From positions 804,431 through 868,430 of the forward strand of contig NZ_SNZC01000001.1 of NCBI RefSeq assembly GCF_004363695.1: a DNA stretch of 64,000 nucleotides, in the 5' to 3' direction. Shown in pieces: positions 1 to 11,727 of the stretch. Under the pieces are notes generated by a model that did not search any database, was not told where the DNA came from, and saw only the letters and a program-made list of their open reading frames with translations. Numbering within the stretch: position 1 is the stretch's first letter; each line of letters begins with the position of its first letter. This DNA is from Flavobacterium cheniae. Its GTDB lineage: Bacteria > Bacteroidota > Bacteroidia > Flavobacteriales > Flavobacteriaceae. The position numbers were made by a program, and so were the translations under genes.

Positions 1-28
1 CAACATAAATAATATATTAAATGAAGTA

Positions 29-922
29 TTATTTAATTTTACTCCACTGTTGAGAATTTAATGGAGAAATTCTATTTAAAGTTTCTACTAAAGGAGCAAC
101 ATTAACTCTTGGTCCACCACTAAAAATTGATACAATTTCATCAGTTTTTGCATCAAAAAAAGTTCGGGTCAACAAAGCATTTGGACGTATTTTTTGAACT
201 TCAGCTAAGGTATTAATACCTTTAACAACTCCTTCTTTACCTTTTTTTACATCATCTGACATTAAATCCATTCCCATTCTGTGGTATTGATAAAGCGATT
301 GTCTGAATGGAGCAAAAGTGTTTGATAAAATATCTGAAATTAGAAAATTACGATTGTTATTGTTTCCTTCCGATTGATTCCATCCTTTAAATCCACTTGT
401 TTGAGCTACATTGACGATATTTGATGCAATTTGGTAATATTCAGAGCCACCTAATTCCGAAAAAGTATCTTGATCTAATCCGATTATTAAATTAGAGTAG
501 AAAGCCAAAACTGAAACCAAATTTGAATTAAACGTATTTGGATCATAAATTAAATTTTCAAATTCGATAAATCGAAACGAAAAATTTTTATCATTTATAT
601 TTAAAATTGGTGAAGACAAAGTAGAATTATGAACAGGTCTTGAAGACTGAACCTGAAGAGTAGCCTCAAAATTATTTGAACCAAATGAGTTTACATTTAT
701 AAAAAAATTACATTCAATTTTTTCTACATCAGTATATTCTTTCGTAGTCCATTTGGTTGTGTTTAAAAATTCTTTAACCTGAGTTTCTAAATTTTTAAAT
801 AATTGAGGATTTCCATTAGCAACTTGTTGAAAATTTACTGAAACGGTAGCATTCAACTCTTGTGAAAATACATTCACTAACGAAAACAAGAAAACTACTA
901 ATACAAATACTTTACGCATCAT
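29..922 (-). CDS. porD: PorD-like type IX secretion protein (DUF4835 family)
   Basis: A 297-residue secreted protein. Residues 1-20 form a Sec signal peptide ending VNVFSQ, with no lipobox cysteine. The body, with segments such as LIIGLDQDTFSELGG and GGPRVNVAPLVETLNRISPLN, fits the DUF4835 family, which I recall as named PorD, a type IX secretion/gliding-associated protein of Bacteroidota. It is last in the bamD-rpoZ-coaBC order and overlaps the coaBC stop by 11 bp, so translation is probably coupled. Two adjacent Met codons (922 and 919) could each be the start. The family call is fairly secure. The role in secretion is family knowledge and cannot be seen here. In relatives recN often follows, which would lie outside the window. 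Confidence 0.8.
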   Translation of the reverse strand: MMRKVFVLVVFLFSLVNVFSQELNATVSVNFQQVANGNPQLFKNLETQVKEFLNTTKWTTKEYTDVEKIECNFFINVNSFGSNNFEATLQVQSSRPVHNSTLSSPILNINDKNFSFRFIEFENLIYDPNTFNSNLVSVLAFYSNLIIGLDQDTFSELGGSEYYQIASNIVNVAQTSGFKGWNQSEGNNNNRNFLISDILSNTFAPFRQSLYQYHRMGMDLMSDDVKKGKEGVVKGINTLAEVQKIRPNALLTRTFFDAKTDEIVSIFSGGPRVNVAPLVETLNRISPLNSQQWSKIK

Positions 923-2123
923 AAAATTGAATTACTTTATTAATAATATCCTGAGCTACTTCTTCTTTTGATTTTAATTCTTTAGGTTCAACAATAAAGT
1001 CTTTTGAAATAAAAGTCACTTTGTTTGTTGGTAAACCAAAACCTGCACCTTTATCATTTAACGAATTTAAAACAATCAAATCTAAGTTTTTTTTCTGGAT
1101 TTTTTGCTTTGCATGTTCAATTTCATTCTCTGTTTCCAATGCAAATCCAATTAAAAACTGTTTTTTCTTTTGTTCGCCAAGAGAAGCCAAAATATCTTTT
1201 GTTTTTTCTAACTCTATAGAGAACGTTGCTTCATTCTTTTTTATTTTCTGGTCGGCAACATTTTTTGGGCGATAATCTGCAACTGCTGCCGCTGAAATAG
1301 CGACATCAACGTTATTGTAGTATTCATGACAAGCATCATACATATCTTGAGCTGATGTTACTCGAATCAATTTAATCGAAGAGTTTTGCACGTTAAAATG
1401 TGTTGGACCAGATACTAGAATCACTTCAGCCCCTTTATTAGCTGCTTCATTTGCGATATCAAATCCCATTTTACCGGAAGAATGATTTCCAATAAAACGA
1501 ACAGGATCTATTGCTTCATATGTTGGACCAGCCGTAATTAATATCTTCTTCCCTTTAAGTGGTAGTTTTTCTAATAAGTCGTTTTCAAGGAAAGTAACTA
1601 TATTTTCAGGTTCTGCCATTCTTCCTTCACCAGATAAACCACTAGCTAATTCTCCACTTTCGGCAGGAATTATTATGTTTCCAAACGATTTAAGTTTGTG
1701 AAAACTATCTAAAGTAGAAGGATGTTTGTACATATCCAAATCCATTGCAGGTGCAAAGTAAACCGGACATTTTGCAGACAAATAAGTTGCTATAAGTAAA
1801 TTATCGCAATTCCCATTTGCCATTTTAGAAAGTGTATTGGCTGTAGCTGGAGCCACAAGCATTAAATCTGCCCATAATCCTAACTCAACGTGATTATTCC
1901 ATTCTCCAGTTGCTTCTTCTTCGTTATAAAAAGTAGAATACACTGGATTTTTAGAAAGTGTAGCTAAAGTTAGTGGCGTAACAAAATGCAAAGAAGCAGG
2001 CGACATTACAACTTGTACTTGTGCACCTGCTTTTATGAATAGTCTAACCAAGTTGGCTGTTTTATAAGCAGCTATACCACCAGATACACCTAGCAAGATT
2101 TTTTTACCGCTTAAAACAGACAT
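912..2123 (-). CDS. coaBC: Bifunctional phosphopantothenoylcysteine decarboxylase/phosphopantothenate-cysteine ligase
   Basis: This 403-residue cytosolic enzyme joins cysteine to 4'-phosphopantothenate and decarboxylates the product, two steps of coenzyme A synthesis. The N-terminal CoaC flavoprotein half (about 1-185) shows GVSGGIAAYK, the active-site histidine in NNHVEL, the substrate-clamp cysteine in NGNCDNLL and the PAMDLDMY motif (usually PAMNxxMW). The C-terminal CoaB half starts near residue 190 with ILITAGPTYEAIDPVRFI and contains NHSSGKMG and the KKN loop. Length is normal for the fused form. It sits 6 bp after rpoZ, inside the envelope/RNA polymerase operon led by bamD. Confidence 0.97.
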   Translation of the reverse strand: MSVLSGKKILLGVSGGIAAYKTANLVRLFIKAGAQVQVVMSPASLHFVTPLTLATLSKNPVYSTFYNEEEATGEWNNHVELGLWADLMLVAPATANTLSKMANGNCDNLLIATYLSAKCPVYFAPAMDLDMYKHPSTLDSFHKLKSFGNIIIPAESGELASGLSGEGRMAEPENIVTFLENDLLEKLPLKGKKILITAGPTYEAIDPVRFIGNHSSGKMGFDIANEAANKGAEVILVSGPTHFNVQNSSIKLIRVTSAQDMYDACHEYYNNVDVAISAAAVADYRPKNVADQKIKKNEATFSIELEKTKDILASLGEQKKKQFLIGFALETENEIEHAKQKIQKKNLDLIVLNSLNDKGAGFGLPTNKVTFISKDFIVEPKELKSKEEVAQDIINKVIQFYDA

Positions 2124-2129
2124 ATTGAT

Positions 2130-2444
2130 TTATTTAGCTTCTCTGTAATAGATTTTACCTTCTTCCCACTCTTGTACTGCTAAAGCATGTGGTTTAGGTA
2201 ATTTTTCATAGAATTTTGAAACTTCGATTTGTTCTTTGTTCTCAAAAACTTCTTCTAAACTATCATTGTAAGTAGCAAACTCTTCTAATTTTTCAATCAA
2301 TTCTTTTTTAATTTCAGTATTGATTTGATTAGCGCGTTTTGCCATGATAGTAATCGCTTCATAAATGTTTCCAGTAGGCTCTTCTAATTTACTTTTGTTG
2401 TAAGTAATAGTATTTACAGGAGCATTTGTTTTCTTTAAATCCAT
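2130..2444 (-). CDS. rpoZ: DNA-directed RNA polymerase omega subunit
   Basis: A 104-residue protein matching the Bacteroidota form of the omega subunit, which helps assemble RNA polymerase by holding the beta-prime C-terminus. The recognisable core is GNIYEAITIMAKRANQINTE, the conserved helix that carries the usual A-R-A-Q-I pattern, followed by an acidic linker and the group-specific tail KPHALAVQEWEEGKIYYREA. It lies 10 bp after bamD and 6 bp before coaBC, the standard gene order in flavobacteria. Length and context leave little doubt. Confidence 0.93.
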   Translation of the reverse strand: MDLKKTNAPVNTITYNKSKLEEPTGNIYEAITIMAKRANQINTEIKKELIEKLEEFATYNDSLEEVFENKEQIEVSKFYEKLPKPHALAVQEWEEGKIYYREAK

Positions 2445-2454
2445 GATTTACTTT

Positions 2455-3249
2455 TTATTTAGTATATTTTTGTAATTCTTGTTCCACTTCAGCTAACATT
2501 TTATCAGCTTTATCTTTGTATTCTGTTTGAGCGTTATGCTTAATTAAATTTGAATATGTGTTCTTAGCATAAGTTAAACGTTCTTGTTTTTTTGATTCAA
2601 CACTATTAATTGCTAATTTATATGCAGAATCAAATCTGTAAAATAAAGCTTGCTCTTTAAAAGGTGTTCCTGGATAATCCGCTAAGAAATTTTCAAAAGC
2701 TTTTAAAGCTCCTTTAAAATCAGAAATTGTATTATACTGCTTAGCGATTTCAAATGCTTTTTTCTCAAGTTTTTCTCTTAATTCTTTAACATAAACATTT
2801 GCTTGAGGTAAAAATTGAGATTCAGGATATATATCAATAAAACGTTGCATTTTATCTAATGCTTTGTTAGTATCTGTTTGATCTAAACTATATTCTGGTG
2901 ATAATTTATAAAAGCACTCAGCTGCAAAAAAAGCGGCTTCTTCTCTTTTTTCACTTTTAGGGTAACTTGCTACAAAATTTTCTAATTGATAACCCGCCAA
3001 ATAATATTGTTTAGATTTATACAAAGACATTGAATAAAAATAAAACATACGCTCAGCGTTTGGTTTTCCTTTGTAAGCTGGAGCTATTTGCTCGTATAAT
3101 CTAATAGCTTTTACATACTTTCCAGCTTCATACATTTTATTTGCTGCTTCATTTTTTATTGCAACATCATCTGATTTTAAAGCCTTTTGATACTCACTAC
3201 ACGAAATCAATAAAAATGCAATAAAAAGAAAACTAACTACTTTGTTCAT
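2455..3249 (-). CDS. bamD: Outer membrane protein assembly factor BamD (lipoprotein)
   Basis: A 264-residue lipoprotein. A short hydrophobic signal ends in the lipobox LLISC (Cys17), so it should be lipidated and anchored to the outer membrane. The rest is a run of tetratricopeptide-like helices; AANKMYEAGKYVKAIRLYEQ, LAGYQLENFVASYPKSEK and FLADYPGTPFKEQALFYRFD are typical BamD/YfiO repeats. BamD supports BamA in inserting beta-barrel proteins. It is the first gene of the operon with rpoZ, coaBC and porD. A consensus promoter lies about 60 bp upstream. Confidence 0.93.
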   Translation of the reverse strand: MNKVVSFLFIAFLLISCSEYQKALKSDDVAIKNEAANKMYEAGKYVKAIRLYEQIAPAYKGKPNAERMFYFYSMSLYKSKQYYLAGYQLENFVASYPKSEKREEAAFFAAECFYKLSPEYSLDQTDTNKALDKMQRFIDIYPESQFLPQANVYVKELREKLEKKAFEIAKQYNTISDFKGALKAFENFLADYPGTPFKEQALFYRFDSAYKLAINSVESKKQERLTYAKNTYSNLIKHNAQTEYKDKADKMLAEVEQELQKYTK

Positions 3250-3307
3250 TTATTTAAATTTAATCTTTCTTAAAATTCAATACTTTAGAAGTCTAAAAAA
3301 GCAACTG

Positions 3308-3336
3308 CAAATTTAGACATTATTTGTTTACTACAA
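3308..3336 (-). promoter_or_regulatory. Candidate promoter of the bamD-rpoZ-coaBC-porD operon
   Basis: On the minus strand TTG (3336-3334) is followed by 18 bases and then TAAATTTG (3315-3308). This matches the Bacteroidota housekeeping sigma pattern TTG-N19-TAnnTTTG with a spacer one base short. The bamD start codon is about 58 bases downstream. Inferred from pattern only. Confidence 0.6.
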
Positions 3337-3346
3337 AAATCTTTTT

Positions 3347-4225
3347 TTAACTTAATTTACGAGTAAAATTATGCAATCTTGTTGCTAAATCTTCATTTAC
3401 ATTTACAAGTGGTAATCTTACTGTATTTTCAGACAAACCTAATGCTTTAAAGACTTCTTTAATTCCACCTGGATTTCCTTGCTCAAAAATCATATCGATA
3501 CTATCCGATAGTAAATAGTGTAATTTATAAGCTTCGTCCACTTTTCTTTGCAATCCTAAACGAACCATTTCAGAGAATTCCTTTGGAAAACCTTCACCAA
3601 TTACAGAAATCACTCCTGCTCCACCGGCTAAAACCATTGGTAATGTTATCATATCGTCTCCAGAAATCACTAAAAATCCTTCTGGTTTTGTTTGGATTAA
3701 TTTCATTGCTTGTACAATATCACCCGCAGCTTCTTTGATTCCGATTACATTTTTGAAATCATTTGCAATTCTAATTACTGTAGATGGCAACATGTTACTT
3801 GCGGTTCTTCCAGGTACATTGTATAAAATCACTGGAATTGGAGACGCTTCTGCAACCGCTTTGAAATGTTGGTAAATACCTTCTTGTGTTGGTTTGTTAT
3901 AATATGGAGAAACTGATAAAATTGCTGAGAAATGAGAAAAATCTCTAGTTTTCAATTCTTCAACTACTTTATGAGTATTGTTTCCTCCAACTCCTAAAAC
4001 CAAAGGCAATCTTCCTGCATTGGCTTTAATAATAGTATCAATAACCAATTCTTTTTCATCTTGCGATAAAGTTGCTGATTCTGCTGTAGTTCCTAAAACT
4101 ACCAAATACTCTACTCCACCTTCAACAACATAATTTACAATTCTAGCCAACGCTTCAACATCAACCGAAAGATCTTTTTTAAATGGCGTAACTAAAGCAA
4201 CACCTGTACCAATAAATGATTGCAT
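3347..4225 (-). CDS. dapA: 4-hydroxy-tetrahydrodipicolinate synthase
   Basis: A 292-residue TIM-barrel enzyme that condenses pyruvate with aspartate semialdehyde, the first committed step to diaminopimelate and lysine. Visible motifs are [10 protein letters not shown] at the N-terminus, [10 protein letters not shown] (the GTT phosphate/carboxylate loop), [10 protein letters not shown] with the catalytic Tyr and Arg, and IGIKEAAGD with the Schiff-base Lys. Length is standard. The DUF6913 gene ends 3 bp upstream, so the two are probably co-transcribed. lysA, which acts at the end of the same pathway, is a separate unit about 15 kb away. Confidence 0.97.
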   Translation of the reverse strand: MQSFIGTGVALVTPFKKDLSVDVEALARIVNYVVEGGVEYLVVLGTTAESATLSQDEKELVIDTIIKANAGRLPLVLGVGGNNTHKVVEELKTRDFSHFSAILSVSPYYNKPTQEGIYQHFKAVAEASPIPVILYNVPGRTASNMLPSTVIRIANDFKNVIGIKEAAGDIVQAMKLIQTKPEGFLVISGDDMITLPMVLAGGAGVISVIGEGFPKEFSEMVRLGLQRKVDEAYKLHYLLSDSIDMIFEQGNPGGIKEVFKALGLSENTVRLPLVNVNEDLATRLHNFTRKLS

Positions 4226-4228
4226 TTT

Positions 4229-4747
4229 TTATATTTTATTTAAAATTTTCAAATACTTAAACAGTTCTAAAACAAACTCATTATAATTTTCAACAAGTGA
4301 TTTTATAATGAAATGATTCACTCTTTTATCAACTGTATCAAAGCCTACTTTAAATTTAGCTTTTGATTTGGTTGACAACAACAAAAGTCCGCTTTTATTC
4401 ACATCATAATAATTCACTAACAAGTCGAAAGGAGTTTCTATAAAATCATTGACTTCTTTTTTATTGATTTCGCCAGAAAGTGAAATATTCTTTAAGGATA
4501 AAAAAGGCTCGTTAATTTCTTCTTTTTTCTTGATTTTATCTTTATAAACTAATATCGAAATATTGCTACCATCAATTCCTTGCGAAGCTATTCTTTTAAC
4601 TAATTCAGCTGTTTCTGAGAAATAAGATTCATCAACTAAAATTCCAACCGTCAACACTTTATCGTTTGAACCATACGAATTTTGAGTTGCTAACTTTTTA
4701 GTAACATTTTTTTTAAGAAAAAAGTTCTTTATAATATTATAAAACAT
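4229..4747 (-). CDS. DUF6913 family protein
   Basis: A 172-residue, lysine-rich soluble protein without signal peptide or membrane segment. It resembles the flavobacterial DUF6913 family, known mainly from its place beside dapA. Visible features are an N-terminal basic stretch, a Rossmann-like segment KVLTVGILVDESYFSETAEL, and LVNYYDVNKSGLLLLSTKSKA followed by KFKVGFDTVDKRVNHF. No catalytic motif is evident and the function is unknown. It is the first gene of a probable two-gene unit with dapA. A TAATTTTG box on the minus strand (4774-4767) could be its -7 element, but I see no matching TTG. Confidence 0.7.
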   Translation of the reverse strand: MFYNIIKNFFLKKNVTKKLATQNSYGSNDKVLTVGILVDESYFSETAELVKRIASQGIDGSNISILVYKDKIKKKEEINEPFLSLKNISLSGEINKKEVNDFIETPFDLLVNYYDVNKSGLLLLSTKSKAKFKVGFDTVDKRVNHFIIKSLVENYNEFVLELFKYLKILNKI

Positions 4748-4792
4748 AGTATTTTTACCTATTCGACAAAATTAAAAATTTAAGCTTTTGTT

Positions 4793-5581
4793 ATGCTTGT
4801 AAATGTAAAAAAGAATACAATATATTTTCGATTTTTTGTTATATTATTAACATTTAATCTTATTATATCCTGTAAATCAACTTCTTCCTATCAAACCACA
4901 AAAATTGAAGGAAAAAAAATAGGTGTAACCAATGATAAAGGTGAAAACCAAGCCATTGCAACTTATGTAAAACCTTATAGTGATAACATCAATAAAGACT
5001 TAAATAGTGTATTGGCTTATTGTCCTGAAACACAAGACAAAAGCAAAGGAACTTGGCAATCGAATATCGGAAACTTATTAGCCGAAATTACTTTCGAACT
5101 TGGAAATCCAGTTTTTCAAAAAAGAGAAAACAAAACTATTAATCTTTGTTTACTCAATCATGGAGGCATAAGAGCGGTTATTCCTAAAGGAGATGTTACT
5201 ACAAGAACTGCTTTTGAAGTAATGCCTTTTGAAAATAGCCTAATCATTGTAGGACTTACCGGAAAAGAAATTAAAACGTTAGCCGAATACATCATTAAAG
5301 AAAAGAAACCGCATCCGTTATACGGAATGAAAATTTACATTGATAAGTCAACTTTAAAGATAAACAAGATTGAAATCAACAATAAACCATTGGATGAAAA
5401 TCGAATTTATTATGTGGGAACTTCTGATTATTTAGCGAATGGAGGCGATAACATGACTTTTTTTAAAGAAAGTAAAATCAAATTTGACATGGAATACAAA
5501 CTTCGAAATATGATGATTGATTATTTCAAGAAAGTAGATACAATTCCGAACATTACAACTGAAAAAATAATTTTAGAATAA
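4793..5581 (+). CDS. 5'-nucleotidase C-terminal domain lipoprotein
   Basis: A 262-residue protein with an SPII-type signal ending LIISC, so probably a lipoprotein. The mature part corresponds to the substrate-binding C-terminal domain of UshA-type 5'-nucleotidases. It shows NIGNLLAEITFE, LLNHGGIRAVIPKGDVT, the turn AFEVMPFENSLIIVGLTGKE and YLANGGDNMTFF. These parts bind the nucleoside and place it over the metals of the partner domain. The metallophosphatase domain is encoded by the next gene, 9 bp downstream. The usual single polypeptide is therefore split, with domain order reversed on the DNA. The two products presumably act together in the envelope; that is inference. Confidence 0.88.
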   Translation: MLVNVKKNTIYFRFFVILLTFNLIISCKSTSSYQTTKIEGKKIGVTNDKGENQAIATYVKPYSDNINKDLNSVLAYCPETQDKSKGTWQSNIGNLLAEITFELGNPVFQKRENKTINLCLLNHGGIRAVIPKGDVTTRTAFEVMPFENSLIIVGLTGKEIKTLAEYIIKEKKPHPLYGMKIYIDKSTLKINKIEINNKPLDENRIYYVGTSDYLANGGDNMTFFKESKIKFDMEYKLRNMMIDYFKKVDTIPNITTEKIILE

Positions 5582-5590
5582 TACTTAGCT

Positions 5591-6505
5591 ATGAAGAGAA
5601 GAGATTTTATCCAAAAAACAGCTGCAAGTTCGGCTTTACTTGGCTTATCAGGTGTGAGTTTAAGTAGTTTTTCTACATTAGAAACCAAGAAAATTACCAT
5701 TTTACATACGAATGATACGCACAGTCATATTGATCCTTTTCCTATTGATCATCCAAAAAATCCAAACATGGGTGGTGCTGCCAGAAGAGCTGCAATTATT
5801 GAAAGCATTAGAAAAGAAGAAAAAAATGTGCTTTTATTAGATGCTGGTGATATTTTTCAAGGAACTCCGTACTTCAATTATTATGGTGGCGAATTGGAAT
5901 TCAAACTAATGAGTATGATGCAATACGATGTTGCTACGATGGGAAATCATGATTTTGACAATGGAATTGATGGTTTTTATGCACAATTGCCACACGCTAA
6001 ATTCGATTTTGTATCGGCTAATTATGATTTTAAAAATACGGTTTTGAATGATATAGTTAAACCATACAAAATCATCATTAAAGATGGAATTAAGATTGGG
6101 ATTTTCGGATTAGGAGTTCAATTGGACGGACTTGTTGACAAAAAACTTTATAAAGAAACCGTATACAACAATCCAATTGAAGTAGCGCAAGATATGACCC
6201 GAATTCTAAAAGAAGAAAAGAAATGTGATTTGGTGATTTGCTTATCACACTTAGGATTCAAGTACAAAGACGAACCAGAGAAACCAAGTGACATCTTATT
6301 AGCTCAAAAGACTAAAAACATCGATTTGATTATTGGTGGTCACACCCATACTTTTTTAGACAAACCTGTAATTGAAAAAAATAGCGAAGGAAAAGAAGTT
6401 TTAATTAATCAAGTAGGTTGTTTTGGCGTAAACTTAGGAAGAATTGATTTCTATTTATCTAACGACAAACTTCATCACAATCAAACAAAGAATATCATTG
6501 TGTAA
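5591..6505 (+). CDS. Metallophosphatase (5'-nucleotidase N-terminal domain), probable Tat substrate
   Basis: A 304-residue calcineurin-like phosphoesterase. The N-terminus MKRRDFIQ followed by a hydrophobic stretch looks like a twin-arginine signal. Two-metal ligands are visible in order: ILHTNDTHSH, LLDAGDIFQGT, MGNHDFDNG, LSHLGF and IIGGHTHTF. This is the full set for the UshA/YfkN catalytic domain, which removes phosphate from nucleotides. It lacks the C-terminal nucleoside-binding domain, which is supplied by the gene directly upstream. The stop codon abuts the convergent membrane-protein gene. Confidence 0.9.
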   Translation: MKRRDFIQKTAASSALLGLSGVSLSSFSTLETKKITILHTNDTHSHIDPFPIDHPKNPNMGGAARRAAIIESIRKEEKNVLLLDAGDIFQGTPYFNYYGGELEFKLMSMMQYDVATMGNHDFDNGIDGFYAQLPHAKFDFVSANYDFKNTVLNDIVKPYKIIIKDGIKIGIFGLGVQLDGLVDKKLYKETVYNNPIEVAQDMTRILKEEKKCDLVICLSHLGFKYKDEPEKPSDILLAQKTKNIDLIIGGHTHTFLDKPVIEKNSEGKEVLINQVGCFGVNLGRIDFYLSNDKLHHNQTKNIIV

Positions 6506-7193
6506 TTACTTTTCTCTGTGCAATAAATACTTCAGAAGAAAATAATAGGTTGGGATTTCGATGATACAAGAGATGTAAATAAACAAGTCATTCTTACTGT
6601 AATACTTGTTCAATGCTATAAAGACATCCGAAAAAAACAGACAAAGTATTGTTAACAATAAAAATCGTGATGCAATAGATTTAAATCGCAAAGCATTGTA
6701 AATACTTAGAATCAAAACCATTAAAAACATTACAATATAACCTATAACCACAAAAAACTCTTTAAATTCTACATTTAAAGTCATGCTGGCTACTTTGTAA
6801 AGTATCACTAAAACTAAATAAGAAATAATAAAATATTTAAAATTCTTCTTCAGAAATTGATTCTTTTTAAACAATTGGGAATCTACAATAACATAGTAAA
6901 ATAAAATACCAATAGCAATCAAATACAAATAGGTTGAAAAAACTTTTAAATCTTGTTCTTCTAGTAAGATTAAATTATCGGCAAAGAAAATAACTAAAAA
7001 CAAACTCAAATTCAAGTAAATTTTTGGTGATTTACTTATGAAAAAATAGGCAAAAGCAATACTAGGAACAATTATTGGCTTAAAAATAAAAGCTATATCC
7101 ATATCATCATAAACTCTATAGAAAAATAGATAACAGATATAGGAAATAAAATAAACATATAAAGCTACACTTGCTCTACTGTCTATATTTTTG

Positions 7194-7219
<26 letters not shown>
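6506..7219 (-). CDS. YhhN-like (TMEM86/lysoplasmalogenase family) integral membrane protein
   Basis: A 237-residue polytopic protein with about eight hydrophobic segments. The closest pattern I know is the YhhN/TMEM86 family: a KP motif in the second helix (FIFKPIIVPSIAF), an acidic residue in the next (FFADNLILL) and CLFFSDVFIALNKYY, close to the FxxSDxLLAxNxF signature of YhhN. Family members hydrolyse the vinyl-ether bond of lysoplasmalogens, but this copy is divergent and its substrate is not known. It overlaps the next gene upstream, a distant paralogue, by 26 bp, so the pair is probably translated together. Confidence 0.62.
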
Positions 7220-10364
<3,145 letters not shown>

Positions 10365-10387
10365 GTAGTAATTTTATAAAGTAAAGA

Positions 10388-10416
10388 TAAAAAAAAAGCC
10401 CCGATAAAATCGGAGC
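10388..10416 (-). terminator. Intrinsic terminator of the rpsF-rpsR-rplI operon
   Basis: On the minus strand AGCTCCGAT and ATCGGGGCT pair as a GC-rich stem over a two-base loop, followed by a run of nine T. It lies about 20 bp past the rplI stop. Confidence 0.85.
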
Positions 10417-10437
10417 TAATTTATATTTTAAGAAAAA

Positions 10438-10881
10438 TTATGCTTTTTCACCTACGATTTCGTATGGTAATTCAACGATAACATCTCTGTGTAATCTTAC
10501 GCTTGCAATATATTTACCTACACGTTTTACTACACCGCTAGTGATGAATTTTTTCTCGATTGAATGACCGTTAGCTTCTAATGCTTCAACAATGTTAGCG
10601 CTAGTAACTGAACCAAACAATTTATCACCACCTGCTTTAGCAGTAATTTTAATTTCTAAAGCTTTTAAAGCCTCAGCTAAAGATTTTGCATCTGCAACGA
10701 TTTTAGCTTCTTTGTGTGCTTTTTGCTTTAAGTTTTCAGCTAAAACTTTTTTAGCAGAAGGAGTAGCTAAAATAGCAGCACCTTGAGGGATTAAGAAGTT
10801 ACGTCCGTATCCGTTTTTCACAGTTACTACATCATCTTTAAATCCTAAATTTTGAACGTCTTGTTTTAAGATAAGTTCCAT
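10438..10881 (-). CDS. rplI: 50S ribosomal protein L9
   Basis: A 147-residue ribosomal protein of the L1-stalk base. The N-terminal domain has the L9 signature MELILKQDVQNLGFKDDVV, VKNGYGRNFLIPQGAA. It is followed by the long connecting helix rich in Lys/Ala and the C-terminal domain (KLFGSVTSANI, EALEANGHSIEKKFI). Last gene of rpsF-rpsR-rplI. Its leader just before ATG reads AAAAGGACAACAAC, a CAA-type unstructured region, and a stem-loop fills the 60-bp gap to rpsR. Confidence 0.98.
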   Translation of the reverse strand: MELILKQDVQNLGFKDDVVTVKNGYGRNFLIPQGAAILATPSAKKVLAENLKQKAHKEAKIVADAKSLAEALKALEIKITAKAGGDKLFGSVTSANIVEALEANGHSIEKKFITSGVVKRVGKYIASVRLHRDVIVELPYEIVGEKA

Positions 10882-10901
10882 GTTGTTGTCCTTTTAATTA
10901 G

Positions 10902-10933
10902 AAGTTAGGTTCCTTAACGGAAACCAACAACTT
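10902..10933 (-). promoter_or_regulatory. Stem-loop between rpsR and rplI
   Basis: On the minus strand AAGTT...GGTTTCC faces GGAACC...AACTT around a GTTAA loop, giving an imperfect hairpin with bulges. There is no T-run, so it is not a terminator. A processing site or a translational control element for rplI are both possible. Confidence 0.35.
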
Positions 10934-10941
10934 AGTTGATA

Positions 10942-11238
10942 TTATTTTAATAAATCGGCCACGTATGGCATTAAAGCTAAGTGACGAGCTCTTTTAACAG
11001 CTACAGAAACTTTTCTTTGGTATTTTAATGAAGTACCTGTTAAACGTCTTGGTAAAATTTTACCTTGCTCGTTAACAAATTTCAATAAAAAGTCTGCGTC
11101 TTTATAATCGATATATTTGATACCTGATTTTTTGAAACGACAATACTTTTTAGTTTTGTTTGTATCTATGTTTAAAGGCGTAAGATATCTGATATCCCCG
11201 TCTTTTTTACCTTTTGCAGATTGCTCTAATGTAGACAT
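10942..11238 (-). CDS. rpsR: 30S ribosomal protein S18
   Basis: A 98-residue protein. The S18 core is clear: [18 protein letters not shown], then [20 protein letters not shown] and [20 protein letters not shown]. It carries the N-terminal extension ([20 protein letters not shown]) common in Bacteroidota. S18 binds S6 on the 30S platform. The gene lies 2 bp after rpsF with no ssb between them, the arrangement expected in this phylum. Confidence 0.98.
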   Translation of the reverse strand: MSTLEQSAKGKKDGDIRYLTPLNIDTNKTKKYCRFKKSGIKYIDYKDADFLLKFVNEQGKILPRRLTGTSLKYQRKVSVAVKRARHLALMPYVADLLK

Positions 11239-11240
11239 GA

Positions 11241-11582
11241 TTAGTTTGATTTAGCTTTTAATTTAACTCTTCTTCTTTCTGCCCAAGAAATTGCATGTTT
11301 GTCTAAAGACACAGTTAAGAAACGCATAACACGCTCGTCACGACGGAATTCAGTTTCAAATGCAATAATAATTTCAGCTGGCGCTTTGAATTCGAATAAG
11401 TGGTAAAATCCACTTTTCTTGTGTTGAATTTCGTAAGCTAATTTTTTTAAGCCCCAATCTTCTTTCGATACCATCTCAGACCCTTTAGAAGTAAGAAAAT
11501 CTTCAAACTTGCTTACTGTTTCCTTTACCTGTTGTTCAGATAAAACGGGATTCAAGATGAAAACAGTTTCATAATGATTCAT
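11241..11582 (-). CDS. rpsF: 30S ribosomal protein S6
   Basis: A 113-residue protein starting [19 protein letters not shown], the standard S6 opening. [20 protein letters not shown] and [20 protein letters not shown] complete the fold. An upstream in-frame ATG at 11648 would add 22 residues, but it lies upstream of the TATTTTTG promoter box and would not be transcribed, so I chose the ATG at 11582. First gene of rpsF-rpsR-rplI. Confidence 0.97.
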   Translation of the reverse strand: MNHYETVFILNPVLSEQQVKETVSKFEDFLTSKGSEMVSKEDWGLKKLAYEIQHKKSGFYHLFEFKAPAEIIIAFETEFRRDERVMRFLTVSLDKHAISWAERRRVKLKAKSN

Positions 11583-11614
11583 AATCTTTATATTTATTGT
11601 TATAAAATTGGGTG

Positions 11615-11644
11615 CAAAAATAATACTTTTATTTGAAATTACAA
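11615..11644 (-). promoter_or_regulatory. Promoter of rpsF-rpsR-rplI
   Basis: On the minus strand TTG (11644-11642), exactly 19 bases, then TATTTTTG (11622-11615): a perfect match to TTG-N19-TAnnTTTG. The predicted leader is only about 25 nt and fixes the rpsF start. Confidence 0.8.
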
Positions 11645-11678
11645 GCATAACTAATTATTAATTTTTACATAAAAAAAC

Positions 11679-11709
11679 TTGTGTAGTTGTAATAATTATT
11701 CTACTTTTA
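11679..11709 (+). promoter_or_regulatory. Possible promoter of the LytTR response regulator
   Basis: TTG (11679-11681), 20 bases, TACTTTTA (11702-11709). The last base of the -7 box is A instead of G and the spacer is one base long, so this is a weak match about 18 bases before the start codon. Confidence 0.35.
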
Positions 11710-11727
11710 ACAAACTATAAAAAATAT

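Noticed and set aside
11583..11614. Possible S6:S18 autoregulatory leader upstream of rpsF
   Set aside because: The predicted leader is about 25 nt and contains no CCG-bulge hairpin of the known motif.
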